DNA of 64,000 nt from Mycobacterium sp. JS623 (GCF_000328565.1 NC_019966.1:1426001-1490000); one strand, 5' to 3'. Shown: positions 40,572 to 52,287, counted from the first letter of the stretch. Made by a program: numbers and translations. Notes: generated from the letters alone by a model not told the origin.

Positions 40572-41894
40572 ATGCTCACTGAGGTGGCGCGTGTCCCCAT
40601 GCCCACGCCGTGGGGTGTATTCGACGTGCGGGCCTTCGAGAGCCCCACCGACCACGTCTACCTGGCCATGGTGCGCGGCTACGTGGAGCAAAAGGACGGT
40701 GCCCTCGTCCGCCTCCACTCCGAGTGCCTCACCGGCGACGCGCTCGGCTCGCTGCGGTGCGACTGTGGCGTACAGCTGCGGCTGGCCATGCGCCGGATCG
40801 CGGCCGAGGACTGCGGCGTGCTCGTGTACGCCACCGGCCACGAGGGCCGGGGCGTCGGCTTGATCAACAAGCTGCGGACGTACGTCGAGCAGGACAAGGG
40901 CCATGACACGCTCGACGCGAATCTCCGTCTCGGCCTGCCGGTCGACGGGCGCACCTACGACAACGCGGCCGCCGTGTTGTCGGCGCTCGACCTGCGGTCC
41001 GTGCGGCTGCTGACGAACAACCCGAGGAAAGTCGATGGCATGCGGCGCGCGGGAATCGACGTGGTGGCGGTTGAGCCGCTGCCGACCGCGCCGCACGCCC
41101 GCAACCTCGGCTACCTCCGCACCAAAGAGCGCAGGATGGACCATGTGGGGCCGACCGGGTTGGCGGTGACACCCTGGGAATCCGGTTCCCAGCCGGCCGT
41201 CGACGCGAGCGCTCTGCTCGGTGAGGTACGGGCCGCTGAGGACCGGCCCTACGTCGTGCTCAAGTTCGCTCAAACGCTCGATGGACGCATCGCCACGTCC
41301 ACGGGAGATGCCAAATGGATCAGCGGCGAGGCTGAGCGCCGCATCTCGCACGCGCTGCGGGCCGCGTGCGACGCCGTACTCGTCGGCGTGGGCACCGTGA
41401 TGACGGACGACCCACTCCTGACCGTCCGCCTCGTCGCTGGAGCGTCGCCCCAGCGGGTCGTGCTCGACTCGACGCTTCGGCTGCCGCCCACCGCGCAGAT
41501 CCTCGGCCCGGACGCGGCCACCACAGTGATCACGACGCGGCGCGCGTCGGCCGGCCGGCGGACCGCCCTGCATGAGCGCGGGGCGCGCGTCCACGTCGTC
41601 CCGTCCGGCCCCCGCGGCGTCGACCTTCCTGCCGCCCTGGCCCGACTGCGGGGGGCTGGCACGCTCACGCTCCTCGTGGAGGGGGGCGCCCGGGTGATCA
41701 CGTCGATGCTCGGTGCCGGCCTCGTCGATCGCCTAGTGGTCGGGATCGCACCGACGATAATCGGAGCCGGCACCGAGGCAGTGGGCACACTCGGGATCAC
41801 CACCGTGGTCGACGGGATCCGGCTTGTCGACCGGTCGGTATACGTGCTCGACGACGACATCCTGCTTGCGTGGGACGTTGCGCGTTGCCATTGA
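40572..41894 (+). CDS. GTP cyclohydrolase II fused to a RibD-type reductase
   Basis: A 440-residue two-domain enzyme. Residues 1-195 are GTP cyclohydrolase II: PTPWG, HSECLTGDALGSLRCDCG with the three zinc cysteines (52, 63, 65), GHEGRGVGLINKLRTY with the active-site Tyr104, and LLTNNPRKV. Residues about 225-440 are a RibD C-terminal/DHFR-like reductase: VLKFAQTLDGRIAT, GVGTVMTDDPLL and LLVEGGARVITSML. There is no RibD deaminase domain. It could make the diaminopyrimidine ribosyl phosphate from GTP and reduce its ribose. Start ATG 40572 aligns with RibA N-termini; GTG 40536 is an alternative. Confidence 0.88.
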   Translation: MLTEVARVPMPTPWGVFDVRAFESPTDHVYLAMVRGYVEQKDGALVRLHSECLTGDALGSLRCDCGVQLRLAMRRIAAEDCGVLVYATGHEGRGVGLINKLRTYVEQDKGHDTLDANLRLGLPVDGRTYDNAAAVLSALDLRSVRLLTNNPRKVDGMRRAGIDVVAVEPLPTAPHARNLGYLRTKERRMDHVGPTGLAVTPWESGSQPAVDASALLGEVRAAEDRPYVVLKFAQTLDGRIATSTGDAKWISGEAERRISHALRAACDAVLVGVGTVMTDDPLLTVRLVAGASPQRVVLDSTLRLPPTAQILGPDAATTVITTRRASAGRRTALHERGARVHVVPSGPRGVDLPAALARLRGAGTLTLLVEGGARVITSMLGAGLVDRLVVGIAPTIIGAGTEAVGTLGITTVVDGIRLVDRSVYVLDDDILLAWDVARCH

Positions 41895-41965
41895 GTGTGT
41901 TTTGGTGATGTTACGCCTGGGTCGGTTTCCGGCGAGAAGTGCCAGGTAGGAGCGTCGAGACGTTC

Positions 41966-42064
41966 ATGGCGAAAAGTTATGAGCCCCTTGGCGATTCGGA
42001 CACCAGGGTCGATGTGAATACCGGCACCGTCGCGGCGAGTCGGCGCCAGGCCCGATTTGCATGA
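41966..42064 (+). CDS. Tiny coupled ORF (32 codons) before the glycosyltransferase pair
   Basis: A 32-residue ORF, MAKSYEPLGDSDTRVDVNTG and a basic end, starts at ATG 41966 with AGGAGC about 12 bp upstream. Its TGA overlaps the ATG of the next gene (ATGA). Tiny genes joined by ATGA overlaps are common in phage genomes. I do not recognise the peptide; it may be expressed mainly to couple translation. The composition does not match the neighbouring debris, which supports it as a real gene. Confidence 0.4.
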   Translation: MAKSYEPLGDSDTRVDVNTGTVAASRRQARFA

Positions 42065-42924
42065 GCAGCGCGCCTGTTCGGATTACGTCGATGAACGTCA
42101 TTCTGTTCGTGTTCGCCGGCCGCAAGCAGAACATGGAACTCCAGCTGCCGCTAGTCCGGCGCATCATTACTGAGCATCCCAATGTCCAATATCACGTGTG
42201 GAATCTGTCGCGTAATGACGACGACAACCTTTACCTGCGAGCCATCGAGGGTGAACGCATCACCGTCTTGAATGACTATTTTGGCATCCCCCCGTGGTTG
42301 GGGTTCAATGCCGTATATCGTCACTACGCTCACAACCCCGAGTACCGGGATCACCTATTCGTGAAGGTGGACGATGACGTCGTATTCATTGAAACGGGCA
42401 GGTTCGGGGAGTTTGTTGAGGCCGTGAACGTCAATCGCGCGTCAGTGGTGACCGCGAAGGTCGTTAACAACGGGGCGTGCACGCCCACCGAGCCGGGGTT
42501 GTGGAGCGGCTTCGAGGCCCTTTCCTTGCCGTTGTTGGATGTTCACCTTAGCGGTGAGTACGCCGCGATGAGCCACACCTACATGTTCAAGCACTGGCGC
42601 GAAATGGTCGGCCAACCAGTTAAACTCATCAAGACCCACGACTGGTTGTCAATCAACACGATTGGCTATGACTGGCATATGCTCCGCAAAATTGCGCGTC
42701 GTATCGGGACACCATCGCCGGGGGATATCGCGGGCCGCAGCTTCACCCCGAAAATCAAGATCGGCGATGAGGGCATGGTGAACATGCTGCCGCGCTTGAT
42801 TTTTCAAGGGTTCCTGACCGCTCATCTTTCATTTGGCCCACAGCACGCCCATCTGACCGATGCTCAGTTGTCACTGTGGCGGAAGCGTTACGCCGCAATC
42901 GGACAGCAGTATCTCGAAGCATGA
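42061..42924 (+). CDS. Phage-type glycosyltransferase 1
   Basis: A 287-residue soluble protein with a GT-A look: a first strand MNVILFVFAGRKQNMELQLP, a DDD motif in FVKVDDDVVFIE for metal and nucleotide-sugar binding, and a later SHTYMFKHW segment. Similar proteins are carried by actinobacteriophages, as I recall, where their targets are unclear. Base composition is visibly less GC-rich than in the flanking genes, for example around 42240-42330, which supports recent transfer. It is coupled by ATGA to both the preceding tiny ORF and the following transferase. Confidence 0.65.
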   Translation: MSSAPVRITSMNVILFVFAGRKQNMELQLPLVRRIITEHPNVQYHVWNLSRNDDDNLYLRAIEGERITVLNDYFGIPPWLGFNAVYRHYAHNPEYRDHLFVKVDDDVVFIETGRFGEFVEAVNVNRASVVTAKVVNNGACTPTEPGLWSGFEALSLPLLDVHLSGEYAAMSHTYMFKHWREMVGQPVKLIKTHDWLSINTIGYDWHMLRKIARRIGTPSPGDIAGRSFTPKIKIGDEGMVNMLPRLIFQGFLTAHLSFGPQHAHLTDAQLSLWRKRYAAIGQQYLEA

Positions 42925-43619
42925 CCGTCGCCATCGTCATCCCTTTCAGAGACCGCGGTAATGACCCACTGCGCCCGGCCAATCTGAGGTGCGTCATCGA
43001 GCATTGGGACGGCTGCGATGTGCCTGTCTGGCTCAGCGACGACGGGCGGGTGGGAGACGCACAGTTCAACAGGTCGCAGGCATACAACCGCGGCGCCTGG
43101 TTCGTAGGTGCGGATGTGGTCGTTTTCGCAGAGGCCGACATGCTGGTGCCCTACAGCCAGATACGGCAGGCCATCGCGATGGCGGCAGCGGCCCCGGGTC
43201 TGGTGGTGCCGTTCATCCAGTACCGCTATCTCACACGCGAAGACTCCGGCCGGGTCCGCGCCCACGACATCGAGCCCCGCGACTGCATCCCGGAATCCAT
43301 CATGGACAACGGTGAGAGCATCGGCGCCGTCAACGTCGTCAGTCGCGAGACGCTGGACGCGATCGGCCAGTGGGACGAGGTCTTCGAGGGGGCCTGGTAC
43401 GACGACGTGGCGATGAAGATCGCCTTCGACGTGTGCGCAGGCCCCACCCGGTGGGTCGATGGCCCGGCCTGGCACCTTTGGCATAGACCTGGTTTTGGTG
43501 GGTCGCCCCTAACCGCAGAAGACAACGCTGCTACTGCCCGGAATAAAGAGCGATTGGAACTATATCGACAGGCCACCACCCCCGAGCGCATCCGCGAGCT
43601 GACTGCGGGTCGGCACTAG
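42921..43619 (+). CDS. Phage-type glycosyltransferase 2 (GT-A, galactosyltransferase-like C-terminus)
   Basis: A 232-residue GT-A transferase. It opens with AIVIPFRDRGNDPLRPANLR, has the acidic metal site region VVFAEADMLVPYS, and ends with GAVNVVSRETLDAIGQWDEV and a DDVAMKIAF segment, like the C-terminal domain of galactosyltransferases. The ATG at 42921 overlaps the previous stop. Adjacent coupled transferases of this pair suggest two successive sugar additions. No membrane segment is seen. The acceptor is unknown. Confidence 0.7.
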   Translation: MTVAIVIPFRDRGNDPLRPANLRCVIEHWDGCDVPVWLSDDGRVGDAQFNRSQAYNRGAWFVGADVVVFAEADMLVPYSQIRQAIAMAAAAPGLVVPFIQYRYLTREDSGRVRAHDIEPRDCIPESIMDNGESIGAVNVVSRETLDAIGQWDEVFEGAWYDDVAMKIAFDVCAGPTRWVDGPAWHLWHRPGFGGSPLTAEDNAATARNKERLELYRQATTPERIRELTAGRH

Positions 43620-43756
43620 CTTCGCTTGGGTGTCGATGGAGGTGGCGAAGTTTGGCCATGTCCAGCGGTAGCCCGGGCCATCGCGGACCGCCTGAACGCC
43701 GACCTCCGAGGCGCTGAAAGTGCTTGCCGCGCAGACTGATCAGCGGTTAGACGGGA

Positions 43757-45676
43757 TTAGACGCGGGCGAGTTCGCCGCCTTCTACTCTGCTCAGCCGCC
43801 ACTCACCGTCGCCGAGCAGTTCCAAATGCTCCTCGTGATGCTGGCCGACAGTGCTGCGGTGGGTGACACTGACCAGGACGGTGTCCGGGAGCTCGGTGCG
43901 CACCATGTCGTACAGCGTGAACTCCAAGCCCTCGTCGAGCGCGGATGTCGCCTCGTCGAGGAATGCCACCTTGGGTTTGGTCAACAGGATGCGCGCGAAC
44001 GCGATGCGCTGCTGCTCGCCGGGCGAGAGCACCTTGGCCCAGTCGGCCGCTTCGGAGAGACGCCGTGAGCACTGCGGCAGCGCCACCTTGGTCAGCACGC
44101 GGTGCAGTTCCTCGTCGGGAATCTCGCCGGGTTCCTTGGGGTAGGACACCACCGCGCGCAGGTCACCGAGCGGTACATATGGCATCTGCGACAGGAACAT
44201 CGTCTCGTTGGCGCCGCCGGGGCAGCGCAGGGTGCCTGTGGTGTACGGCCACAGCTGGGCCAGGCTGCGCAGCAGCGTGGTCTTACCGACGCCCGACTTG
44301 CCGGTGATGATCAATGTGTCCCCAAGGTTGAGGCGCAGATCCAGCGGCCGGATCAACTGCTCGCCGGCCGGCGTACGCACCTCGACGTCGTCGAGTTCGA
44401 CCAGGCAGTCCCTGCTGGGCGTGACGGTCAGCGACGGCAGCGCGCGACCCTCCTCGTTCGCCGTCACCAGCCCGTGCAAGCGGATGATCGACGCGCGCCA
44501 GCCGGCGAAGCTGTCGTAGGCGTTGCGGAAGAACGACAGTCCGTTCTGGATGTTGGCGAACGCCGTCGCGGACTGCGTGACGTCGCCGAACTTGATCTCT
44601 CCGGCGAATAGCCGAGGCGCCTGAATGAGCCACGGCGGCAGGACGATGATCTGGCTGATTGAAAAGTTCCAGCCGAAAAAGCGGATCATACGGTTGATGT
44701 AGCGCTTGTAGTTCGACACCACCGGTTGGAATCGCCGATGCAGCTGCAACCGCTCCGCGGCTTCGCCGCGGTAGAAGGCCACCGATTCCGCGGCATCCCG
44801 CAACCGCACCAGCGCGTAACGGAACGCGGCGTTGTACTTCTCGTTGTTGAAGCTCAGCCAGATGATCGGGCGGCCGATCCAGAATGCGACGACGGACGCG
44901 AGGAGGACGTACGCGAAACCGATCCAGAACATCGCCCTGGGCATGGTGACGCCGAACACCGTCAAGTTGCCGGACAGGTGCCACAGGATCGCGGTGAACG
45001 AGATCACCGAGACCACGGCGTCGATCGCGCCGAACAGCAGCGTGCTTGTCGTGGTGTTGTTCGGGGTGTTGGGTTGCGGCCCGAGTCCGGCGGTGAAGAT
45101 GTCGATATCGGACTGGATGCGCTGGTCAGGGTTGTCGATCGGGTCGTCGATGAAGCGCCCGCGGTAATACGCCTGGCCGGTCAACCAGTCACCGGTCAGC
45201 CGGTCGGTGAGCCAGACCCGCCAGGCCAGCATGAACCGCTGCATCATGAACAGGTCGAGCATGACGCGAGCGACATGCACGGTGGCCAGGATCGCGAGGA
45301 TGCCTAGCGAGGTATAAAAGCCGTGCTTGCCAGACTGTTTGACCGCTTCGTTGCCTGCGCCGGTGCCGGTGAACGCGGCCTGCGCCGCCGACATCATGTC
45401 GTTGCCCTGATAGCTGAACAACACGTTGAGGCGCACCCCGACGATCACCGACAGCAGCAGTGCCGCCAGCCACAGCCACACCTTCACGCTGTGCGGGCCG
45501 GTGAAGTAAGCGCCGGTGATGCGCCAGAACTGCCGGCCCCACGTCGTATAGCGCGCAATCAGCACCAGCACCACCAGGGTGCACACCGCGGCGATCGCCC
45601 ACGCCCTGGCGATCCAGATCGCCGAATCGAACAGCGCGCGCGCCCAGTCGATCGAGAACGTAAACAGATCGTTCAT
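43757..45676 (-). CDS. bacA: BacA-like ABC transporter (SbmA/BacA membrane part fused to an ATPase)
   Basis: A 639-residue half-transporter, the same length as Rv1819c. The N-terminal 330 residues have six membrane helices with BacA-family segments such as [20 protein letters not shown] and [10 protein letters not shown]. The C-terminal nucleotide-binding domain shows Walker [10 protein letters not shown], signature LSPGEQQR and Walker [14 protein letters not shown]. The M. tuberculosis homologue imports hydrophilic compounds, including cobalamin and peptide antibiotics. It should act as a homodimer. It stands outside the island and is not linked to the mim genes by orientation or distance. 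Confidence 0.87.
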   Translation of the reverse strand: MNDLFTFSIDWARALFDSAIWIARAWAIAAVCTLVVLVLIARYTTWGRQFWRITGAYFTGPHSVKVWLWLAALLLSVIVGVRLNVLFSYQGNDMMSAAQAAFTGTGAGNEAVKQSGKHGFYTSLGILAILATVHVARVMLDLFMMQRFMLAWRVWLTDRLTGDWLTGQAYYRGRFIDDPIDNPDQRIQSDIDIFTAGLGPQPNTPNNTTTSTLLFGAIDAVVSVISFTAILWHLSGNLTVFGVTMPRAMFWIGFAYVLLASVVAFWIGRPIIWLSFNNEKYNAAFRYALVRLRDAAESVAFYRGEAAERLQLHRRFQPVVSNYKRYINRMIRFFGWNFSISQIIVLPPWLIQAPRLFAGEIKFGDVTQSATAFANIQNGLSFFRNAYDSFAGWRASIIRLHGLVTANEEGRALPSLTVTPSRDCLVELDDVEVRTPAGEQLIRPLDLRLNLGDTLIITGKSGVGKTTLLRSLAQLWPYTTGTLRCPGGANETMFLSQMPYVPLGDLRAVVSYPKEPGEIPDEELHRVLTKVALPQCSRRLSEAADWAKVLSPGEQQRIAFARILLTKPKVAFLDEATSALDEGLEFTLYDMVRTELPDTVLVSVTHRSTVGQHHEEHLELLGDGEWRLSRVEGGELARV

Positions 45677-45955
45677 CGGTGACTTCTCCTACCCCAGGGT
45701 TCTCCCGTATTGCGCAACTCTGCGGCGAAGCTACCGCAGCGACTGCCTGTGACGACGCCGCGCAGCTTTCAGCGGAACGCCGCATTCAATTGGCGCACCA
45801 GCTCGTCGGTGCCGACGACGCCGCGCGCGCCCCCTTCCACAAGCGCGGCGAGCGCGGCAATTGGAATTCATTGCCCAAATGCGACTCTGGCTGGTCGCCG
45901 ACAGCTGCATCCAGACCCCGACATACTGACCGGCGATGATGGTTGTGAGGCGCCG

Positions 45956-46387
45956 TCAGGGTGCTCGTCGCGACTCCAACACCAGGGCGACGGTTACTGC
46001 CAGGATGATCGTGCCGATTGACTCCACCACCAACGTGGTGGGCACCAGCTTGAAGCTCAAAATCTCGTGAATGCCAAACAGCCCCACGGTCAGCGCGAGC
46101 ACCAGCGCAAGCAGCGTGCCCACCATGAACAGCAGACTCAGTCCGATCGCAAGCGACAACAGCCGCCCACGCAGCACGGTGATTGCGACTGCCAGCACGA
46201 GCGCGCCAACCGCGTTGAGCTCGAACAGCCTGCCAAGCAGGCCGCCTACGCCGTAGAACACGAGGAACAGATGGATCCCGCCCATCACCAGCAGCATGAT
46301 CGCACTAAGTAGTCGCCAGGCCATCAGTGTGCGGTGGCTGACACCACCCCGTCGGAGTAAGCCGGTTGCCCGAGTATGCGATGACAT
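45956..46387 (-). CDS. Four-helix membrane protein of unknown function
   Basis: A 143-residue protein with four predicted transmembrane helices (LLSAIMLLVMGGIHLFLVFY, ALVLAVAITVL, LSLAIGLSLLFMVGTLLALV, TLVVESIGTIILAVTVALVL). ATG 46387 has AAGGCAGG upstream. No catalytic motif is visible, and I do not recognise the family with confidence. The 280 bp to the ABC transporter hold no clear gene. About 80 bp upstream of its start is the string TTCAGTCTGGTGAGACG, a poor match to the mim palindromes. Confidence 0.65.
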   Translation of the reverse strand: MSSHTRATGLLRRGGVSHRTLMAWRLLSAIMLLVMGGIHLFLVFYGVGGLLGRLFELNAVGALVLAVAITVLRGRLLSLAIGLSLLFMVGTLLALVLALTVGLFGIHEILSFKLVPTTLVVESIGTIILAVTVALVLESRRAP

Positions 46388-46655
46388 GTCGTGACCTGCC
46401 TTAACGTGTGGCTCGGTGCAAACCGACGCCCCTGCGTTGTACACGGACAATCCACCCGACCAGTTCAGTCTGGTGAGACGAGCGGAACGCCGCTGGCCGT
46501 ACCGCCGATGATCACGCTCGACACCAGAATCATGTCCCTGGTCGATCAACACACCCGCTCGCCTGCGCGCCGAAGTCGTTCACCCGAACGCCGCCGTTGA
46601 AGCGAACCAGCGTGCTGCCAAGATCCGCGCCCAGACGTTGCTGCGGCGTCCGAAG

Positions 46656-46976
46656 TCATGCGACGAATTCGACTTCCACCGATAGATATTCGGCGATGCT
46701 GTGCGCTGCCGGCCAGTTGCCGGCGCGCACTGCATGGGCGAGGTCATCGACGAATGTGCTCTCGGCCCCTAGTTCAGCCAACCATGCCGATACTGTGGCC
46801 ACAATCCGATCTCCGGGTACGTATGCCGTTCGTCCGCCAGGAAGCCGGTCAGTCACGCGGTAGAGCGCCATCTCGTGTTGCTCTTTCGGGTGTCCGTTGA
46901 GACGGCGCCAGATCCGCGGCAGTTGACTCGATGGATGGAGGTACTTGGTCTGGCGCGGTTTACGTTGAGTACTCAC
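46656..46976 (-). CDS. Small soluble protein of unknown function with a mim-type palindrome upstream
   Basis: A 106-residue protein from GTG 46976. The basic N-terminus is followed by ALYRVTDRLPGGRTAYVPGD and a helical, acidic C-terminus with two Ala-rich segments (LAHAVRAGNWPAAHSIAEYL). No signal peptide, membrane segment or known motif is present. A shorter version starting at MALYRVTD (about 71 residues) is possible. What makes it notable is a palindrome 68-86 bp upstream that matches those between mimA and mimR, so it may be switched on with the monooxygenase. Confidence 0.55.
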   Translation of the reverse strand: MSTQRKPRQTKYLHPSSQLPRIWRRLNGHPKEQHEMALYRVTDRLPGGRTAYVPGDRIVATVSAWLAELGAESTFVDDLAHAVRAGNWPAAHSIAEYLSVEVEFVA

Positions 46977-47043
46977 CGTTGCCTCCTAGTCACGCCGATG
47001 TATTAGCTCGTATGCCTATGACACCGCCGTCGACACAGCCTGA

Positions 47044-47062
47044 GCGTCTCAATATGAGTCGG
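47044..47062. promoter_or_regulatory. Putative MimR-type operator, distal copy
   Basis: GCGTCTCA (47044-47051), three bases, then TGAGTCGG (47055-47062). The left arm is identical to that of the perfect palindrome at 56262, and the right arm differs at two positions. It is upstream of the 106-residue gene, not of groEL. Confidence 0.45.
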
Positions 47063-47302
47063 TGAATGCGGAACCGGGCACTGCTGCTGCGTTGCCGGTC
47101 ACCATCGGTGGCCAAGGTCGTCCCTCAGATTGGCGTAACGAGCCGTAGCCGACGCAGTACGGCCTTGGGGCACGTTTCCATACGTGCAACCGTTGCGGCT
47201 TAGGACATTTGGAAACAGGGAGGCGGCGACGGGTAACCTCGCGTCTTCGACGCCGCCGTTCTCGAATTGCACACTCAGGCCGACGCCGGCGACGCGAAGT
47301 TG

Positions 47303-47341
47303 CGGCGCCGCGGGCCTTCTGGTGGGTCGACCGCGGCGCCG
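47303..47341. terminator. Strong stem-loop downstream of groEL, candidate U-less terminator
   Basis: CGGCGCCGCGG (47303-47313) and CCGCGGCGCCG (47331-47341) pair perfectly over 11 bp with a 17-base loop. It lies about 90 bp past the groEL stop, at the end of the eight-gene mim operon. There is no T tract. Mycobacteria often use such U-less stems. Apart from this and the palindrome, 46977-47431 shows nothing recognisable. Confidence 0.45.
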
Positions 47342-47431
47342 TACGGCGCACGTGTTGAGATGCTTCCGCTGGGTTCGGATAAATTCGCCCGTGCGTCTAT
47401 TCCCAAGTCGCCGCGGCGAACTCGAGCCTTC

Positions 47432-50146
<2,715 letters not shown>

Positions 50147-50150
<4 letters not shown>

Positions 50151-50884
50151 CGTGAGCTCCTCGTTCTGGTGTTGGTGATCTGCGGCGTGCCTGCGCCGCC
50201 GTCGTCGTAGCGGGTGGCGAGCAGCCCGCGGCAGAAGTGGGCGTTGCCCTCCATCGAGATCCGCACGGACCTGGCGAAGCGCAGCCGCATCGGCACGGCT
50301 TCAGCAGGCAGCGGGCGGCCGTCATCGCCGACAACGACCGTGCTGTTCGGGCACATGCTGAGCCCGAGGGCGAACCGGCGGCGCAGCAGCGCTGACTTCT
50401 CCCTGCCGTCGGGCAGGTCACGCAGGGTCAGTTGGTGAATCTCATTGGGGTTCAGTCCTTTACGTCGCATCAGCGCCGACACGCTCCGCTCCATCGCGGC
50501 GGTATGCGCCTTGCGCAGGAAGGTAGTGCGCAGCTCGTCGAGGCTCTCTTCGGCCTCCTCGCCGAACGTGCCGACATAACCAGCCTCGGCAGCCAACCCC
50601 TCGTTGATCTTGTCGCTGTCATGGTGGTCGTCGAGCAACACCCGAACCTGCCCGACACCGTCGAGCGCGCGTAGCGCGTCGTAGGCGTCCGAGGCCATCA
50701 GGTAGGCGAAGTTGGGCGAACAGAACGCCGTCGGTAGCCGCAGGCGGACGGTGACGCCGTCGTCGGCGATGCTCACTGATCGCACGAACCCCAGTGCGGT
50801 GATGGGCTCATCGAGCTCGGGGTCGGCGACCGTGTCCAGGGCTGCCAGAATCTCAGATTCCAGCGACACGGCGGTGACGGTCAT
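50147..50884 (-). CDS. DUF59 (MIP18/PaaD-like) protein of the mim operon
   Basis: A 245-residue protein. Residues 1-110 form a DUF59 domain (ALDTVADPELDEPITALGFV, then RLRLPTAFCSPNFAYLM) as in iron-sulfur assembly factors such as SufT and PaaD. The C-terminal half, with SMCPNSTVVVGDD and NAHFCRGLLATRYDD, is specific to monooxygenase clusters. A role in delivering iron or assembling the metal centres of MimA/MimB is inference. ATGA overlaps join it to the amidohydrolase before it and the dehydrogenase after it. Confidence 0.82.
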
Positions 50885-51924
50885 AGCGGCACCGCCTCCT
50901 TGGCGCCGGCTGCGACATCGACCGTGTCCTGCCCGGGTGCGGCCAGCCGCAGTTCCGCGGGAACTTTGATGTCGTAGAGCGCAGCGGCGTTGATACCGAG
51001 GATCTTTCGCTTCTGATCGACGGTGATCGGGGCATACTCCCCGAGCATGTCGTCGGGAATCTGGAAGTCGACGAACTTCTCGACCAGCCACTTCGGTGTC
51101 CACAGTGCGTAGTCACTGGCGAAGAGGATCTTGTCCTCGCCGATCCAGTACAACAACTCGCCGATGATCTGGGCGAAATACCTCGGACGGGTGTGGATGA
51201 ACGGGATCGCCACGGCCAGACCGCCATACACATTGGACTCCTGGGTGGCGATCCAGCAGAAATCCTCCAACCGGGGCAGGCCGACGTGCTCGACGATGAA
51301 GTTGAGCTCCAGGTAATCGGTCGCGACCTTGTCGATGTCGGCGACGTCGAACGCGTCGCGGTCCAGTGGGCGAATCGTCGGACCCTTGTGCACATGGATG
51401 TTCCGGATACCCAGCTCGATGCACTCTTCGAGGTAACGCCGCGACCAATGGTCGTCGAGCTTGTAGCCGCGGGAGTCGCCATGCCACTCGGCGGTGTAGA
51501 GCTTGACGCCCTGCAGCTTCATCCGCTCAGCGTCGTGGCGCAGCTGGGCCAGGCCCGCCTCGCCGTTGCGCGGGTCGTAGGCGTGGTTGTAGGTCAGCTT
51601 GTCGGGATGGCGTTGCGCCAGGCCGAATGCCTCCTCAGTCTGTCCGAACCCGTTGATGTAGAAGTCGCTCAGCAAGGCGGGCTGGAAAATGGCGTGGTCG
51701 ACGTAACCGTCGACGAACAGGTCGCGCATCAGCCGCTCGCCGCCGTAGTAGGTGTAGGTGTCGTAGTCCCACACCGCGTCGTCGGGAGACAGGTTGCGGT
51801 GGTAGTCGTAGAAGCAGTCGATGAACTGCTTGCCGTGTACGTTCTTGTGGTTGGACTCGCGGCCGTCCCAGATGGCTATGTGGCCGTCCACGATGAAGTA
51901 GGAGTTGCCGTCCTTGGTATACAT
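50881..51924 (-). CDS. Amidohydrolase-2 family protein of the mim operon
   Basis: A 347-residue TIM-barrel hydrolase of the PF04909 type. Metal-site residues are visible: DGHIAIWDG at the N-terminus (DxH-like), HVHKGPT, FIVEHVGLPR and FASDYALWTP with the terminal Asp. Members catalyse C-C or C-N bond cleavage. This one is conserved in all propane-monooxygenase clusters I recall, but its reaction is not established. It follows mimD by 21 bp and overlaps the DUF59 gene. Confidence 0.87.
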   Translation of the reverse strand: MYTKDGNSYFIVDGHIAIWDGRESNHKNVHGKQFIDCFYDYHRNLSPDDAVWDYDTYTYYGGERLMRDLFVDGYVDHAIFQPALLSDFYINGFGQTEEAFGLAQRHPDKLTYNHAYDPRNGEAGLAQLRHDAERMKLQGVKLYTAEWHGDSRGYKLDDHWSRRYLEECIELGIRNIHVHKGPTIRPLDRDAFDVADIDKVATDYLELNFIVEHVGLPRLEDFCWIATQESNVYGGLAVAIPFIHTRPRYFAQIIGELLYWIGEDKILFASDYALWTPKWLVEKFVDFQIPDDMLGEYAPITVDQKRKILGINAAALYDIKVPAELRLAAPGQDTVDVAAGAKEAVPL

Positions 51925-51945
51925 CGAAAATCCTTACTATTAGCG

Positions 51946-52287
51946 CTATTTCACGTGGAGGTCGAAGCCGATGTACTCGGCAGCGTCCTCGGGACTGGCG
52001 AACAACACCGTCTTGTCGTCGAGATGGACCATGCGCCCGTAGTGCGTGGAGCTGATCTCCTCGAAAATCGATCCGTCGAACTCCTCGCCGAGGGCCTCGG
52101 TCAGTTCGGCGTAGTCGAAGTTGAGCACACGCACGCCGTCCACCCGGATCATCGACGGGTACTCGGTGAGCTCTACCCCGTCCTTGGCCCCCATCACGTC
52201 GGCGACGACGCGACCGATCGGGGTGTTCATCAGCGTCACACCGCACTTGTTCGAGAACTCGGTGGCTGATCCGAATTGCATGGTCAC
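51946..52287 (-). CDS. mimD: Mim monooxygenase coupling/effector protein
   Basis: A 113-residue cofactor-free regulatory subunit of a soluble diiron monooxygenase, like MmoB and DmpM. It contains [18 protein letters not shown] and [16 protein letters not shown], the pattern of the family. It binds the hydroxylase and couples electron transfer to oxygen activation. The start is either GTG 52287, overlapping the mimC stop, or ATG 52281; both fit. Confidence 0.92.
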   Translation of the reverse strand: MTMQFGSATEFSNKCGVTLMNTPIGRVVADVMGAKDGVELTEYPSMIRVDGVRVLNFDYAELTEALGEEFDGSIFEEISSTHYGRMVHLDDKTVLFASPEDAAEYIGFDLHVK

